Assembly (NCBI RefSeq): GCF_001701045.1
Contig: NZ_CP016757.1
Location: 2,101,501 to 2,165,500, forward strand
DNA: 64,000 nt
Direction of reading: 5' to 3'
Origin: Cloacibacillus porcorum
GTDB taxonomy: Bacteria; Synergistota; Synergistia; Synergistales; Synergistaceae
Made by a program: the position numbers and the translations under genes. Within the stretch, counting starts at the first letter, position 1; each line of letters starts with the position of its first letter. Under the pieces are notes generated by a model. That model saw only the letters and a program-made list of their open reading frames with translations, was not told the origin of the DNA and did no database searches. Positions 57,346 through 64,000 of this stretch are shown here, piece by piece.

Positions 57346-58299
57346 TTACGCATTTCCTCCATTATACGCCATTCCGCGGAGCTGCTGGGCGCGGTTATTT
57401 AATATCGGCCAGGTGAACCTGGCGCAGTAAAGGACATACCGCGAACGTCCGCGCCACTGCGAGAGCAGCTCCTCCGGGCACTTCTCCGCGCCGACGACGC
57501 GCCCGGGGGCGAGAGAATCGTCGTCGCCGCGCACGATAAGACAGACCGTCAGCCGGCTCCTGTCGTCGTTCAGATAAAAGCGGATATCGCAGACGCCGTT
57601 TTCGCGCGGCTGATCGCCGGTCGTACGAAAATCTTTCGTATAAAGCCTGTCATTCAGCGCCCAGCACTCCACGGCGCGAAAGAGCAGCAGCCTGTCTCCC
57701 TTTGGAACGACGGCTTCGTCGGCCGAAAGCGTTTTAAGCTGGAGCTCGGAGCCGGATGCCCGCGTCACGACAAGCGGCGTGCGCCGGGGAACGCAGTTTT
57801 CAAAGAGCACCCAGTTCTTGACCGACTGGCTCTTGTCATGGAGGTCGAGGGCGAAATAATTTTGGTTCGCCGCAGCGTCGAAGCGAAAGGATGAGTCTGC
57901 CTTCCCGGCGTTGTACTCCCGCAGCGTTCGGCAGGGTTCGGGGCAGCCATAGGCGAGACGCAGACAACCGTCAGCCTTGCCGTCCCTTCCCTGTATGACT
58001 GATATCGGGCCGTTCCAGCTAAAGGGCGACGACAGATTCGAGCCAAAGCTCTTCTTGTATTCGCCGGCGTCAAGGGGAATTCCCAACGCACAATAAAAGA
58101 CCGGTATCCGCAAAACAGCGCCGACCGTGCAGATGCGTGATTCGGCGATCCGGCGGTCGTTGTACAGACGATAGGCGTAGAGGGCGTTTTTAACTGGCGT
58201 AAAGAACAGAGAAAGGATGAAAGAGGCCAGCGTGAGCGCCGCGAGACACTCAACCAATGTAAACGCGCCTCTTCTATTGCCGCTTTTCAGGCCAGACAA
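57346..58299 (-). CDS. Large prepilin-like protein (pseudopilin type)
   Basis: 317 residues if started at TTG 58299, which has GGAGG about 10 bases upstream. An ATG at 58317 would add six residues. A short leader is followed by RRGAFTLVECLAALTLASF, the hydrophobic N-terminal helix of class III prepilins. The glutamate lies five residues after A and six after G, so processing would be after A instead of the usual G. The large C-terminal part (to residue 317) is rich in cysteines and has no recognised domain. It overlaps the next upstream prepilin gene and closes the pilus operon. Confidence 0.7.
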   Translation of the reverse strand: MSGLKSGNRRGAFTLVECLAALTLASFILSLFFTPVKNALYAYRLYNDRRIAESRICTVGAVLRIPVFYCALGIPLDAGEYKKSFGSNLSSPFSWNGPISVIQGRDGKADGCLRLAYGCPEPCRTLREYNAGKADSSFRFDAAANQNYFALDLHDKSQSVKNWVLFENCVPRRTPLVVTRASGSELQLKTLSADEAVVPKGDRLLLFRAVECWALNDRLYTKDFRTTGDQPRENGVCDIRFYLNDDRSRLTVCLIVRGDDDSLAPGRVVGAEKCPEELLSQWRGRSRYVLYCARFTWPILNNRAQQLRGMAYNGGNA

Positions 58300-58585
58300 C
58301 GGATACCCACCTCCCATCCCCGGCAGGGAAACGATAGCGCCTCACGGCGACGCCGCCGGGTATCACACGACGCTCCGCCTCAAACTCCGCCAGCTCGTCA
58401 GCGCCGCCGGAGGCGAGAACGGCGATAAACTCCTCCACCCGCCTTTCAGCCTCGATCGACAAAATTCCGCGCGAGGCCTGCCTCGCGGCGGCGGTGATCG
58501 TCGATGTGGCGGCGATAAAAAAAGAGAACGCGAAAAAAAGCGCGACGACCGCCTCCGCGAGCAGAGAGCCACGGCGGCGTCCCAT
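58274..58585 (-). CDS. Small prepilin-like protein
   Basis: 103 residues, MGRRRGSLLAEAVVALFFAF. The short basic leader ends in G, followed by SLLAE with glutamate at +5 and a hydrophobic helix, which satisfies the prepilin peptidase rule. The rest is a small soluble domain with no family I recognise. It follows pilT with no gap and overlaps the large prepilin gene by 26-44 bases. It is probably a minor pilin or pseudopilin. Confidence 0.75.
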   Translation of the reverse strand: MGRRRGSLLAEAVVALFFAFSFFIAATSTITAAARQASRGILSIEAERRVEEFIAVLASGGADELAEFEAERRVIPGGVAVRRYRFPAGDGRWVSVVWPEKRQ

Positions 58586-59659
58586 CTACATCATATAGCG
58601 GTTAAAACTCTCCACATCATAGGCGTGGCCCAGCGCCTCTTTTCTGCCGATCATGCCGTCCCGGCAGAGGCGGGCAAGATCCTGGTCCATCGTATGCATG
58701 CCAAGAGACGAACCGGTCTGGATGACATTCTTTATCTGCGAACTCTTTCCCTCGCGGATATAGTTGCGTACGGCGTTGGTCGCGACGAGATATTCCGTCG
58801 CTACCGTCCTTCCCGATATCCCCTCGAGCGGAATCAGCTGCTGCGACAAGACGCCCAGCAGCATCGAAGAGAGCTGAATGCGTATCTGCTGCTGCTGATA
58901 TGGGGGAAAGACATCTATTATTCTGTCGATACTCTGGGCCGCGTCGCGTGTGTGAAGCGTCGCGAGCACGAGATGTCCCGTCTCAGCGGCGGTGATCGCG
59001 GCGGATATCGTCTCAAGGTCGCGCAATTCGCCGATCATGATGACGTCGGGGTCCTGGCGCATCGCGCGGCGCAGCGCCTCGGCGAAGGTCTTTGTATCGC
59101 GGCCAAGCTCACGCTGGTGGATGAGCGCCACCTCCGAGGTATAGAGGTATTCTATCGGGTCCTCTATCGTCACGATATGTACGGAACGTGTGAGATTTAT
59201 CTCCTGGATGATCGCCGCAAGCGTCGTAGACTTACCGGAGCCGGTCGGCCCCGTGACAAGAAAAAGACCGTTGTTCTTCTGCGTCATCACCTTGAGGTCG
59301 TCGGGCAGCCCCAGCTGCTTCATCGTACGGATGTTGGCGGTGATGGCGCGCAGCGCGAGCGCGGGATGTCCCTTTTCGTGAGAGAAGTTGGCGCGGAAAC
59401 GCTGCTCCTTTACCCCCATGTCGAGGCTGAAGCTGAAATCATATTCCCGCTCATCGTCGAAGCGTTCGATCTGGCTCTCCGTCAGCAGTTCGCGCACCGC
59501 CTCGCGCATCTCCTCCGCCGTCAGCGGCTGGGCGTCGGGGATACGCACAAGATTTCCATCTATTCGCAGCATCGGCACATCGCCGACGCTGAGGTGCACG
59601 TCGCTCGCGCAGCTGTTTATTCCCCTTATCAGGGTATCTTTCAGAACAAATCCCGGCAT
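58586..59659 (-). CDS. pilT: Type IV pilus retraction ATPase PilT
   Basis: 357 residues. It opens ASDVHLSVGDVPMLRIDGNL, with Walker A GPTGSGKSTTLAAII, the Asp box TIEDPIEYLY, Walker B GELRDLETISAAITAAETGH and the His box LATLHTRDAAQSIDRIID. There is no tetracysteine, as expected for PilT. It powers pilus retraction and twitching. It is encoded 10 bases after pilB in the same operon. Confidence 0.95.
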   Translation of the reverse strand: MPGFVLKDTLIRGINSCASDVHLSVGDVPMLRIDGNLVRIPDAQPLTAEEMREAVRELLTESQIERFDDEREYDFSFSLDMGVKEQRFRANFSHEKGHPALALRAITANIRTMKQLGLPDDLKVMTQKNNGLFLVTGPTGSGKSTTLAAIIQEINLTRSVHIVTIEDPIEYLYTSEVALIHQRELGRDTKTFAEALRRAMRQDPDVIMIGELRDLETISAAITAAETGHLVLATLHTRDAAQSIDRIIDVFPPYQQQQIRIQLSSMLLGVLSQQLIPLEGISGRTVATEYLVATNAVRNYIREGKSSQIKNVIQTGSSLGMHTMDQDLARLCRDGMIGRKEALGHAYDVESFNRYMM

Positions 59660-59669
59660 TGGCAGGCTC

Positions 59670-61388
59670 CTAATCTATGATCGTCGTAAAGAGCATCTCG
59701 TCGATGCTAGTAATGCCCTCTTCCACCTTGCGGCGCGCGTCCTCGCGCAGCGTTATCATTCCAAAACGGCGCGAGTAGTCGCGCAGCTCCTGTTCCGAAG
59801 CGCCGTCGTTTATCATCGCGCGCAGCGTGTTGTCCACCGGCATGATCTCGGCGATCACCGTGCGTCCCTTGTAACCCGTAAAGCGGCATTCGGGACAGCC
59901 CTTCGGGCCGTAGACCATCGTACCGGCGGGGATGCCCGTCTCCGCCTCCATCGCCGCGTTGACAAAGAGCTTCTCTTTACAGTGCGGACAGAGGCTGCGC
60001 ACAAGGCGCTGGGCGAGCACGGCGCGCAGCGAGGAGGCCAGAAGGAAGCGCGGCACTCCCATGTCGACAAGACGGTTGACGGCGGTCGGCGCGTCGTTCG
60101 TATGGAGCGTGCTGAGGACGAGATGTCCCGTAAGCGCGACGCGCACCGCGAGCTGCGCGGTCTCCGTGTCGCGGATCTCTCCGACCATTATTATGTCGGG
60201 GTCTTGGCGCAGAATCGAGCGCAGGGCGCTCCCGAAGGTAAGCCCGATCCTCTCGTTGATCTGTATCTGGGTGAGACCGGCGATCGTAAATTCGACCGGG
60301 TCCTCAAGCGTGATGATATTCTTAGAAGGGTCGTTCAATATCTCCAGCAGCGAATAGAGCGTCGTCGACTTGCCGGAGCCGGTCGGCCCCGTGGCGAGTA
60401 CGATGCCGTTGGAGGCCATGATCGCCTCGTGCAGCAGCTCCCGCTGTGTGTCGCCGAATCCGAGCCTTTCCATCCCGATGCGGTCGTTGCTCTGGTCCAG
60501 CAGACGCAGCACCACCTTCTCACCCAAAATGGAGGGAAGCGTCGAAACGCGCAGGTCGATACGCGAGCCCGCGACCTTGATGAGGATTCGTCCGTCCTGC
60601 GGACGCCGCTTTTCCGCGATATCCATCCCCGAAAGAATCTTGATACGGGCGATGAGCGGCAGGTGGAGGTTACTGGGAATCTCTATATTGCTGAAGAGCG
60701 TGCCGTCGATACGGAGACGCACGCGCGTCATCGATTCCGTCGGCTCGATGTGGATGTCGGAGGCCTTTTCGCGCACAGCCTGCTCAAGAATACTGTTCAC
60801 AAGACGCACGACGGGCGCGGCGTCGGCGGCGATATTCGTGACGTCCTGCGCCGTCGTCTGTGAAACGGTGACGATGTTGGGAGCGGACTGTACCGCCTGC
60901 TCCTGCTTCATGACGTCGGCCATCGCGTCGTGGACGCTGGTCTGTACCCGGTAATAGCTGACGAGGGCCTTATGGATGTCCGTGGAGGTGGCGACGCGGA
61001 TATCGATCTCCCTGTTAGTGAGCAGATAAAGTTCGTCTACCGCGTAGGTATCCATCGGGTCGGCCATCGCCACGACAATCCTGTCGTCGCCGATGAGTTG
61101 AAGCGGCAGGAGGTTGAGGCGCGTCGCCACATTCTCCGGGACGAGAGACAGAGCCTCCTGCTGCGGGCGCATCTTTACGAGAGAGACGGCCTCAAGGTCC
61201 AGCTGCGTGCAGAGAGCCTCCGCGAGGTGGTTCTCCGTCAGATAACCCTCTTTTATCAGGATCTCCCCGAGGCGGAGATGCGAGACCTTCTGCTCCGCGA
61301 GCGCGGCGTTAAGATTTTCCTGCGATATCACGCCGGCGTTGAGCAGAAGCTCTCCGAGCCGGATGACCTTTATCTGCTGGCGGGCCAT
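59670..61388 (-). CDS. pilB: Type IV pilus / type II secretion assembly ATPase PilB (GspE family)
   Basis: 572 residues. The N-terminal MshEN domain spans about 1-150 (VIRLGELLLNAGVISQENLN, then LRLGEILIKEGYLTENHLAE) and in relatives can bind c-di-GMP. The ATPase has Walker A ATGPTGSGKSTTLYSLLE, the Asp box TLEDPVEFTI, Walker B DPDIIMVGEIRDTETAQLAV and the tetracysteine CPHC (near 465) with CPEC (near 492). It drives pilus extension or pseudopilus assembly. It lies between the secretin and pilT. Confidence 0.95.
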   Translation of the reverse strand: MARQQIKVIRLGELLLNAGVISQENLNAALAEQKVSHLRLGEILIKEGYLTENHLAEALCTQLDLEAVSLVKMRPQQEALSLVPENVATRLNLLPLQLIGDDRIVVAMADPMDTYAVDELYLLTNREIDIRVATSTDIHKALVSYYRVQTSVHDAMADVMKQEQAVQSAPNIVTVSQTTAQDVTNIAADAAPVVRLVNSILEQAVREKASDIHIEPTESMTRVRLRIDGTLFSNIEIPSNLHLPLIARIKILSGMDIAEKRRPQDGRILIKVAGSRIDLRVSTLPSILGEKVVLRLLDQSNDRIGMERLGFGDTQRELLHEAIMASNGIVLATGPTGSGKSTTLYSLLEILNDPSKNIITLEDPVEFTIAGLTQIQINERIGLTFGSALRSILRQDPDIIMVGEIRDTETAQLAVRVALTGHLVLSTLHTNDAPTAVNRLVDMGVPRFLLASSLRAVLAQRLVRSLCPHCKEKLFVNAAMEAETGIPAGTMVYGPKGCPECRFTGYKGRTVIAEIMPVDNTLRAMINDGASEQELRDYSRRFGMITLREDARRKVEEGITSIDEMLFTTIID

Positions 61389-61400
61389 AGTGCCGCCCCC

Positions 61401-63254
61401 TTACTGGTAAAGGCTGACATCAGGCATGTCGAGCACTTCGGCGGCGCCGGTTGGGATGTCCAGGATATAGGGGATGGCGATGAAGGCCATCTGCGACTTT
61501 ACATGTTTTGACGTGCGCGACTTGAATAGTTCGCCGAGCAGCGGGATATATCCGAGTATCGGCACGCGCGTGATATTGTTCGTCTTGTTCTCCTGATAGA
61601 GGCCGCCGATGACGAATATCTCGCCGTTGCGGACGCGTACCTGTGTGTCGACCTCGCGCTTCGTCGTCTCGGGGGCTTCGGAGTCGCCGGAGCGCCGGAA
61701 GGCGATGATCTCGCCGGTCGATATCTTCATCTTAATGGTAAGGAAGCCGTCGCGCCCCATCGTCGGCGTAAATTCAAGCGTCGGCCCCGTCTCCTGGTTC
61801 GAGAATTCAGGGTTGCCGTTGTCGTCGACGCCGGACTGGTAGAGATAATTATGGGTCAGCTTGACGGAGGCCTTCTGTCCGTCTAGGGCGACGACGGAGG
61901 GAGAGGCGAGCACCTTACCCTTATTGTCCGACTCCATCGCGCGGAGTCCGGCGTCGAGCATCTTCATCGCCGGATCGACAATATTGGATGGGAACTTCGA
62001 ATCGGTGCCGCCGCCAACGATCGGCAATTCACCCTGCGTAGTCGTTCCCGTTGGATTCTTAATATTAGAATAGTCGTCTTTATTGCCATACGTATAGCGC
62101 GTGCCCAGCCCCGTCGCGCCGTAGGTGAATATCCAGCCCTTGTAGACCGCGGCGATCATCGATTCGATCTCCTGCTGCGCGCCGTCGTTTATCTCAATGA
62201 GGCGCGCCTCGATCATCACCTGTCTGCCGGGATGGTCGACGCGGTTTATCAGCGTCTCTATCTGGCGGTGCTGCTCCGGCGTCGCCGTAATATAGAGCGA
62301 ACGCAGCCGTTCGTCAACGACGGGCGGCTTCGGCAGAGGCACAAGCCCCATGATTATCGCCGGCATCTTCGTCACTTCGGCGTAGGCCACCTTATACTGA
62401 CGCGTCTGATTCTGTCCCAGCGTCTTGCCGATACTGTCGGCGGTGCCGACGACAAGCGTCTTGCCGACCAAAGAATATGAAAGTTCGTTCATGCGCAGCA
62501 TATAGGCGAATACCTCGCCGAAACGGGTATTCTTGAAGGAAAAGGTCATCGGCGTCTCCGGCACGGAGGCGTCGAGCACAAGATTCAAGTCCTTGAGCTT
62601 CGCGAGCATACGGAATACCTCGCGCACAGAGACCTCGCGCAGCTCCAGGGTAACGGGCGTCGAAATGGAGAGCGGGTCTCCGGCGGGAACGGGGCGCGGT
62701 TTCGGGATCAGCGGCGGCGGCGTGATATCCCTCGGGCTCTCAAGCATGATCCGCAGACTGTCGGAGCCCGGCATACCGGAGATATCCTTCAGCACCAGCG
62801 GCTTCGGACCGATAAAGTTCATCGTAATCCCCTGCTGGTCGTTCGAGGTGACGCGCACCTGCTCAATGAGCGGGAAGTCATAGCGCTGCGTCCACTCCTC
62901 GCTCTTTTTGAGATTCAGCTTAAAGATATCCCATTCAAACTCGTCCCACCAGTTCTTGCGGTCCGTGTCGCGCGGGAAACGCGTATCGCTGAAGACCAGC
63001 GTCGCGGCGTTGTCGGAGCTTACCGCCGTCGGCAGCGGCAGCTTCGTGCCGCGCAGCTCGATCATCATCTCCGTCGCTCCCACCTGATGCATCCGCATAC
63101 CCTCGATAACCGGCCTCTGATCGTCCAGCCTGCGCGCCTCGGTGGCGGCGGCCTCGCCTAGTCCCGGCATGGCCGCCGCGAAGAGGACGGCGCAAAACAG
63201 GGCCGTCAGGGCTCTATAATTTATAAGTCCGTGCGGTGATTTTTGTTTGCCCAT
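61401..63254 (-). CDS. pilQ: Outer-membrane secretin (PilQ/GspD family)
   Basis: 617 residues with a signal peptide (about 1-35, LTALFCAVLFAAAMPGLGEA). An AMIN-like N-terminal region spans about 50-190 and an STN/N-domain region about 200-330 (DLNLVLDASVPETPMTFSFK). The C-terminal secretin core has VMIEARLIEIND, VLASPSVVALDGQKASVKL, VDTQVRVRNGEIFVIGGLYQ and VPILGYIPLLGELFKSRTSK. It forms the outer-membrane channel for the pilus. ATG 63254 overlaps the PilP-like gene by 34 bases. Confidence 0.93.
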   Translation of the reverse strand: MGKQKSPHGLINYRALTALFCAVLFAAAMPGLGEAAATEARRLDDQRPVIEGMRMHQVGATEMMIELRGTKLPLPTAVSSDNAATLVFSDTRFPRDTDRKNWWDEFEWDIFKLNLKKSEEWTQRYDFPLIEQVRVTSNDQQGITMNFIGPKPLVLKDISGMPGSDSLRIMLESPRDITPPPLIPKPRPVPAGDPLSISTPVTLELREVSVREVFRMLAKLKDLNLVLDASVPETPMTFSFKNTRFGEVFAYMLRMNELSYSLVGKTLVVGTADSIGKTLGQNQTRQYKVAYAEVTKMPAIIMGLVPLPKPPVVDERLRSLYITATPEQHRQIETLINRVDHPGRQVMIEARLIEINDGAQQEIESMIAAVYKGWIFTYGATGLGTRYTYGNKDDYSNIKNPTGTTTQGELPIVGGGTDSKFPSNIVDPAMKMLDAGLRAMESDNKGKVLASPSVVALDGQKASVKLTHNYLYQSGVDDNGNPEFSNQETGPTLEFTPTMGRDGFLTIKMKISTGEIIAFRRSGDSEAPETTKREVDTQVRVRNGEIFVIGGLYQENKTNNITRVPILGYIPLLGELFKSRTSKHVKSQMAFIAIPYILDIPTGAAEVLDMPDVSLYQ

Positions 63255-63799
63255 CTCCAGCTCACTCCTTTTGAATCTATGGAAAGGATCTTTCCCTTTC
63301 CGCCGCCGAAGGTCATCCCCGGCTTGAATATCTGTCCCGACTCCTCGCCGTCTATGTCAAGCGTGCAGATCGTGCTGCCGCCGAGCACCACAAGCCCCTT
63401 TATCGTCACCGTCGGCACAAACTCCGGCACGCTCGTATCCGCGGCGAGAGAGGGCGAAGGCACGACCGCCGCCACCGGCGAACGCCCAATGGCGTCGGAG
63501 AGCGCGACAAGCTCGGGGCTCTGTTCTCGCATCTTGCGGAAAGCCTCGTATTTCGCGTTGAGCGCCTTCGCCGACTCCAGAGCCTGATTGCCGCGCGGCA
63601 TCTGCTGCGAGGAAAGATCCTCTCCATCTGCGGTGATGCCGTTCATCGCGATAAAATTGCGCATCGTAAAGACCGCCGCCGCGAAAAATACGAACAGAAG
63701 CAATACGAAGATATATTCCTTTTTCCGTTCCTCGGGGGAGCGCGCCGCCTCGTTCAGGCGCATCTGACGGAAGAGCTCTTTCAGCGATATTGATCTCAT
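63221..63799 (-). CDS. PilP/GspC-like inner-membrane pilus assembly protein
   Basis: 192 residues. A cytoplasmic N-terminus is followed by one transmembrane segment (about 29-46, IFVLLLFVFFAAAVFTM). A coiled or linker region comes next, then a small C-terminal domain (TVTIKGLVVLGGSTICTLDI, ...GKGKILSIDSKGVSWRW) that looks like the HR/PilP fold that binds the secretin. Similarity to named families is faint, and position between the PilO-like gene and the secretin is the main evidence. Its start overlaps the preceding stop (ATGA). Confidence 0.65.
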   Translation of the reverse strand: MRSISLKELFRQMRLNEAARSPEERKKEYIFVLLLFVFFAAAVFTMRNFIAMNGITADGEDLSSQQMPRGNQALESAKALNAKYEAFRKMREQSPELVALSDAIGRSPVAAVVPSPSLAADTSVPEFVPTVTIKGLVVLGGSTICTLDIDGEESGQIFKPGMTFGGGKGKILSIDSKGVSWRWANKNHRTDL

Positions 63800-64000
63800 T
63801 TCGCCGCCTCCTCCTCTTTCAGCGCGCCGCCGATCTTGGCGGCGACAGTAAAGCTGTACTTGACATTATTTTCCCGCAGCCCCTCGAGAGAGAGCTGCGA
63901 AATCCTCATCAGATAGGCTCCCTGCCGGAAAGAGGCGAGCAGGCGCAGCAGTTCGTTATAATTGGCCTCGCCGGAGACGCTGAAGGAGACGACGCCCTCC
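63796..64000 (-). CDS. PilO-like pilus assembly protein, C-terminal part only
   Basis: The frame is open to the window end, so only the last 67 codons are present. They encode EGVVSFSVSGEANYNELLRL, LASFRQGAYLMRISQLSLEG, LRENNVKYSFTVAAKIGG and an acidic end. This matches the ferredoxin-like C-terminal domain of PilO (...F.V.G.Y..L..FL..L......I..L.......). PilO dimerises with PilN in the inner-membrane alignment complex. The stop overlaps the next gene's start. The pilM-pilN part of the operon should lie beyond base 64000. Confidence 0.65.
   Translation of the reverse strand, partial: EGVVSFSVSGEANYNELLRLLASFRQGAYLMRISQLSLEGLRENNVKYSFTVAAKIGGALKEEEAAK

Noticed and set aside
58217-60863. Two overlapping ~490-codon plus-strand frames opposite pilT and pilB
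   Set aside because: Both are shadows of well-supported ATPase genes, with no start signals or recognisable domains.
1-64000. CRISPR arrays, rRNA genes, prophage structural genes
   Set aside because: No regularly spaced repeats, no rRNA-like stretches and no phage head or tail genes were seen. The only phage-like part is the Bro-N domain of the Fic fusion.

Overview
The window looks like a chromosome segment of an anaerobic diderm bacterium. My best guess is the phylum Synergistota (Cloacibacillus/Synergistes-like). This rests on recall of protein style and gene order: RicT with a basic tail, a YadA-type adhesin next to a Skp-like protein, a fused L-serine dehydratase, and a type IV pilus/secretin operon running into efp and asp23. 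The outer-membrane proteins (trimeric autotransporter, secretin) support a diderm cell. No rRNA, CRISPR array or complete prophage is visible.

Layout. (1) 1-6200: a conspicuously AT-rich surface-polysaccharide block: asparagine-synthetase end, Wzx-like flippase, Wzy-like polymerase, and an MBOAT acyltransferase with an SGNH-type partner. (2) 6200-15240: an accessory island packed with toxin-antitoxin type modules and relics. In order these are a truncated hipBA copy, a DUF3791/DUF3990/small-protein cassette, a candidate type I toxin with a convergent antisense RNA, a dead YoeB/Txe toxin beside an intact RelB, a Bro-N/Fic fusion, a large HTH protein of unknown role, and an intact hipBA. Several modules lie next to degenerate pieces of the 3' end of glpX, whose intact copy bounds the island at 15260. 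(3) 15260-21800: housekeeping genes on the minus strand: purB-glpX, and tmk-holB-ricT-ftsY-DUF4416. (4) 21890-26880: a second accessory patch: an MBL-fold gene cut short, an IS3-type element, a RelE toxin with a 5'-damaged antitoxin, and an IS66-type element. It ends at selC, the selenocysteine tRNA. (5) 27100-45120: L-serine dehydratase (+), then tightly packed minus-strand operons: def-fmt-nudF-xer-punA-deoA, mutS-mutL-miaA-ispH-rpsA and alaS-ruvX. (6) 45386-49640: an XRE regulator and a Skp-like/YadA-like adhesin pair. (7) 49700-57210: nucleoside and methyl-cycle genes (mtnA, ahcY, mtaD) with xseA, nusB, an Asp23 protein, an acidic zinc-ribbon protein and efp. (8) 57346-64000: a type IV pilus/type II secretion-like operon (PilO-like, PilP-like, secretin, PilB, PilT, two prepilin-like proteins) that runs off the window end.

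Most novel points. The first is an unannotated two-RNA locus at about 8797-9066. It has a 44-codon gene on the minus strand with its own extended -10 and ribosome site. A plus-strand promoter and intrinsic terminator define a ~114-nt antisense RNA lying almost wholly inside that gene. The 5' end of the predicted toxin mRNA is complementary to the loop of its 3' hairpin. This is the architecture of type I toxin-antitoxin systems. The second is the recurrence of glpX 3'-end relics throughout the island, which points to repeated recombination at this locus.

All names come from motif recognition in the translated sequence without database searches. Start codons were moved where a ribosome-binding site argued for it, and those choices are stated.
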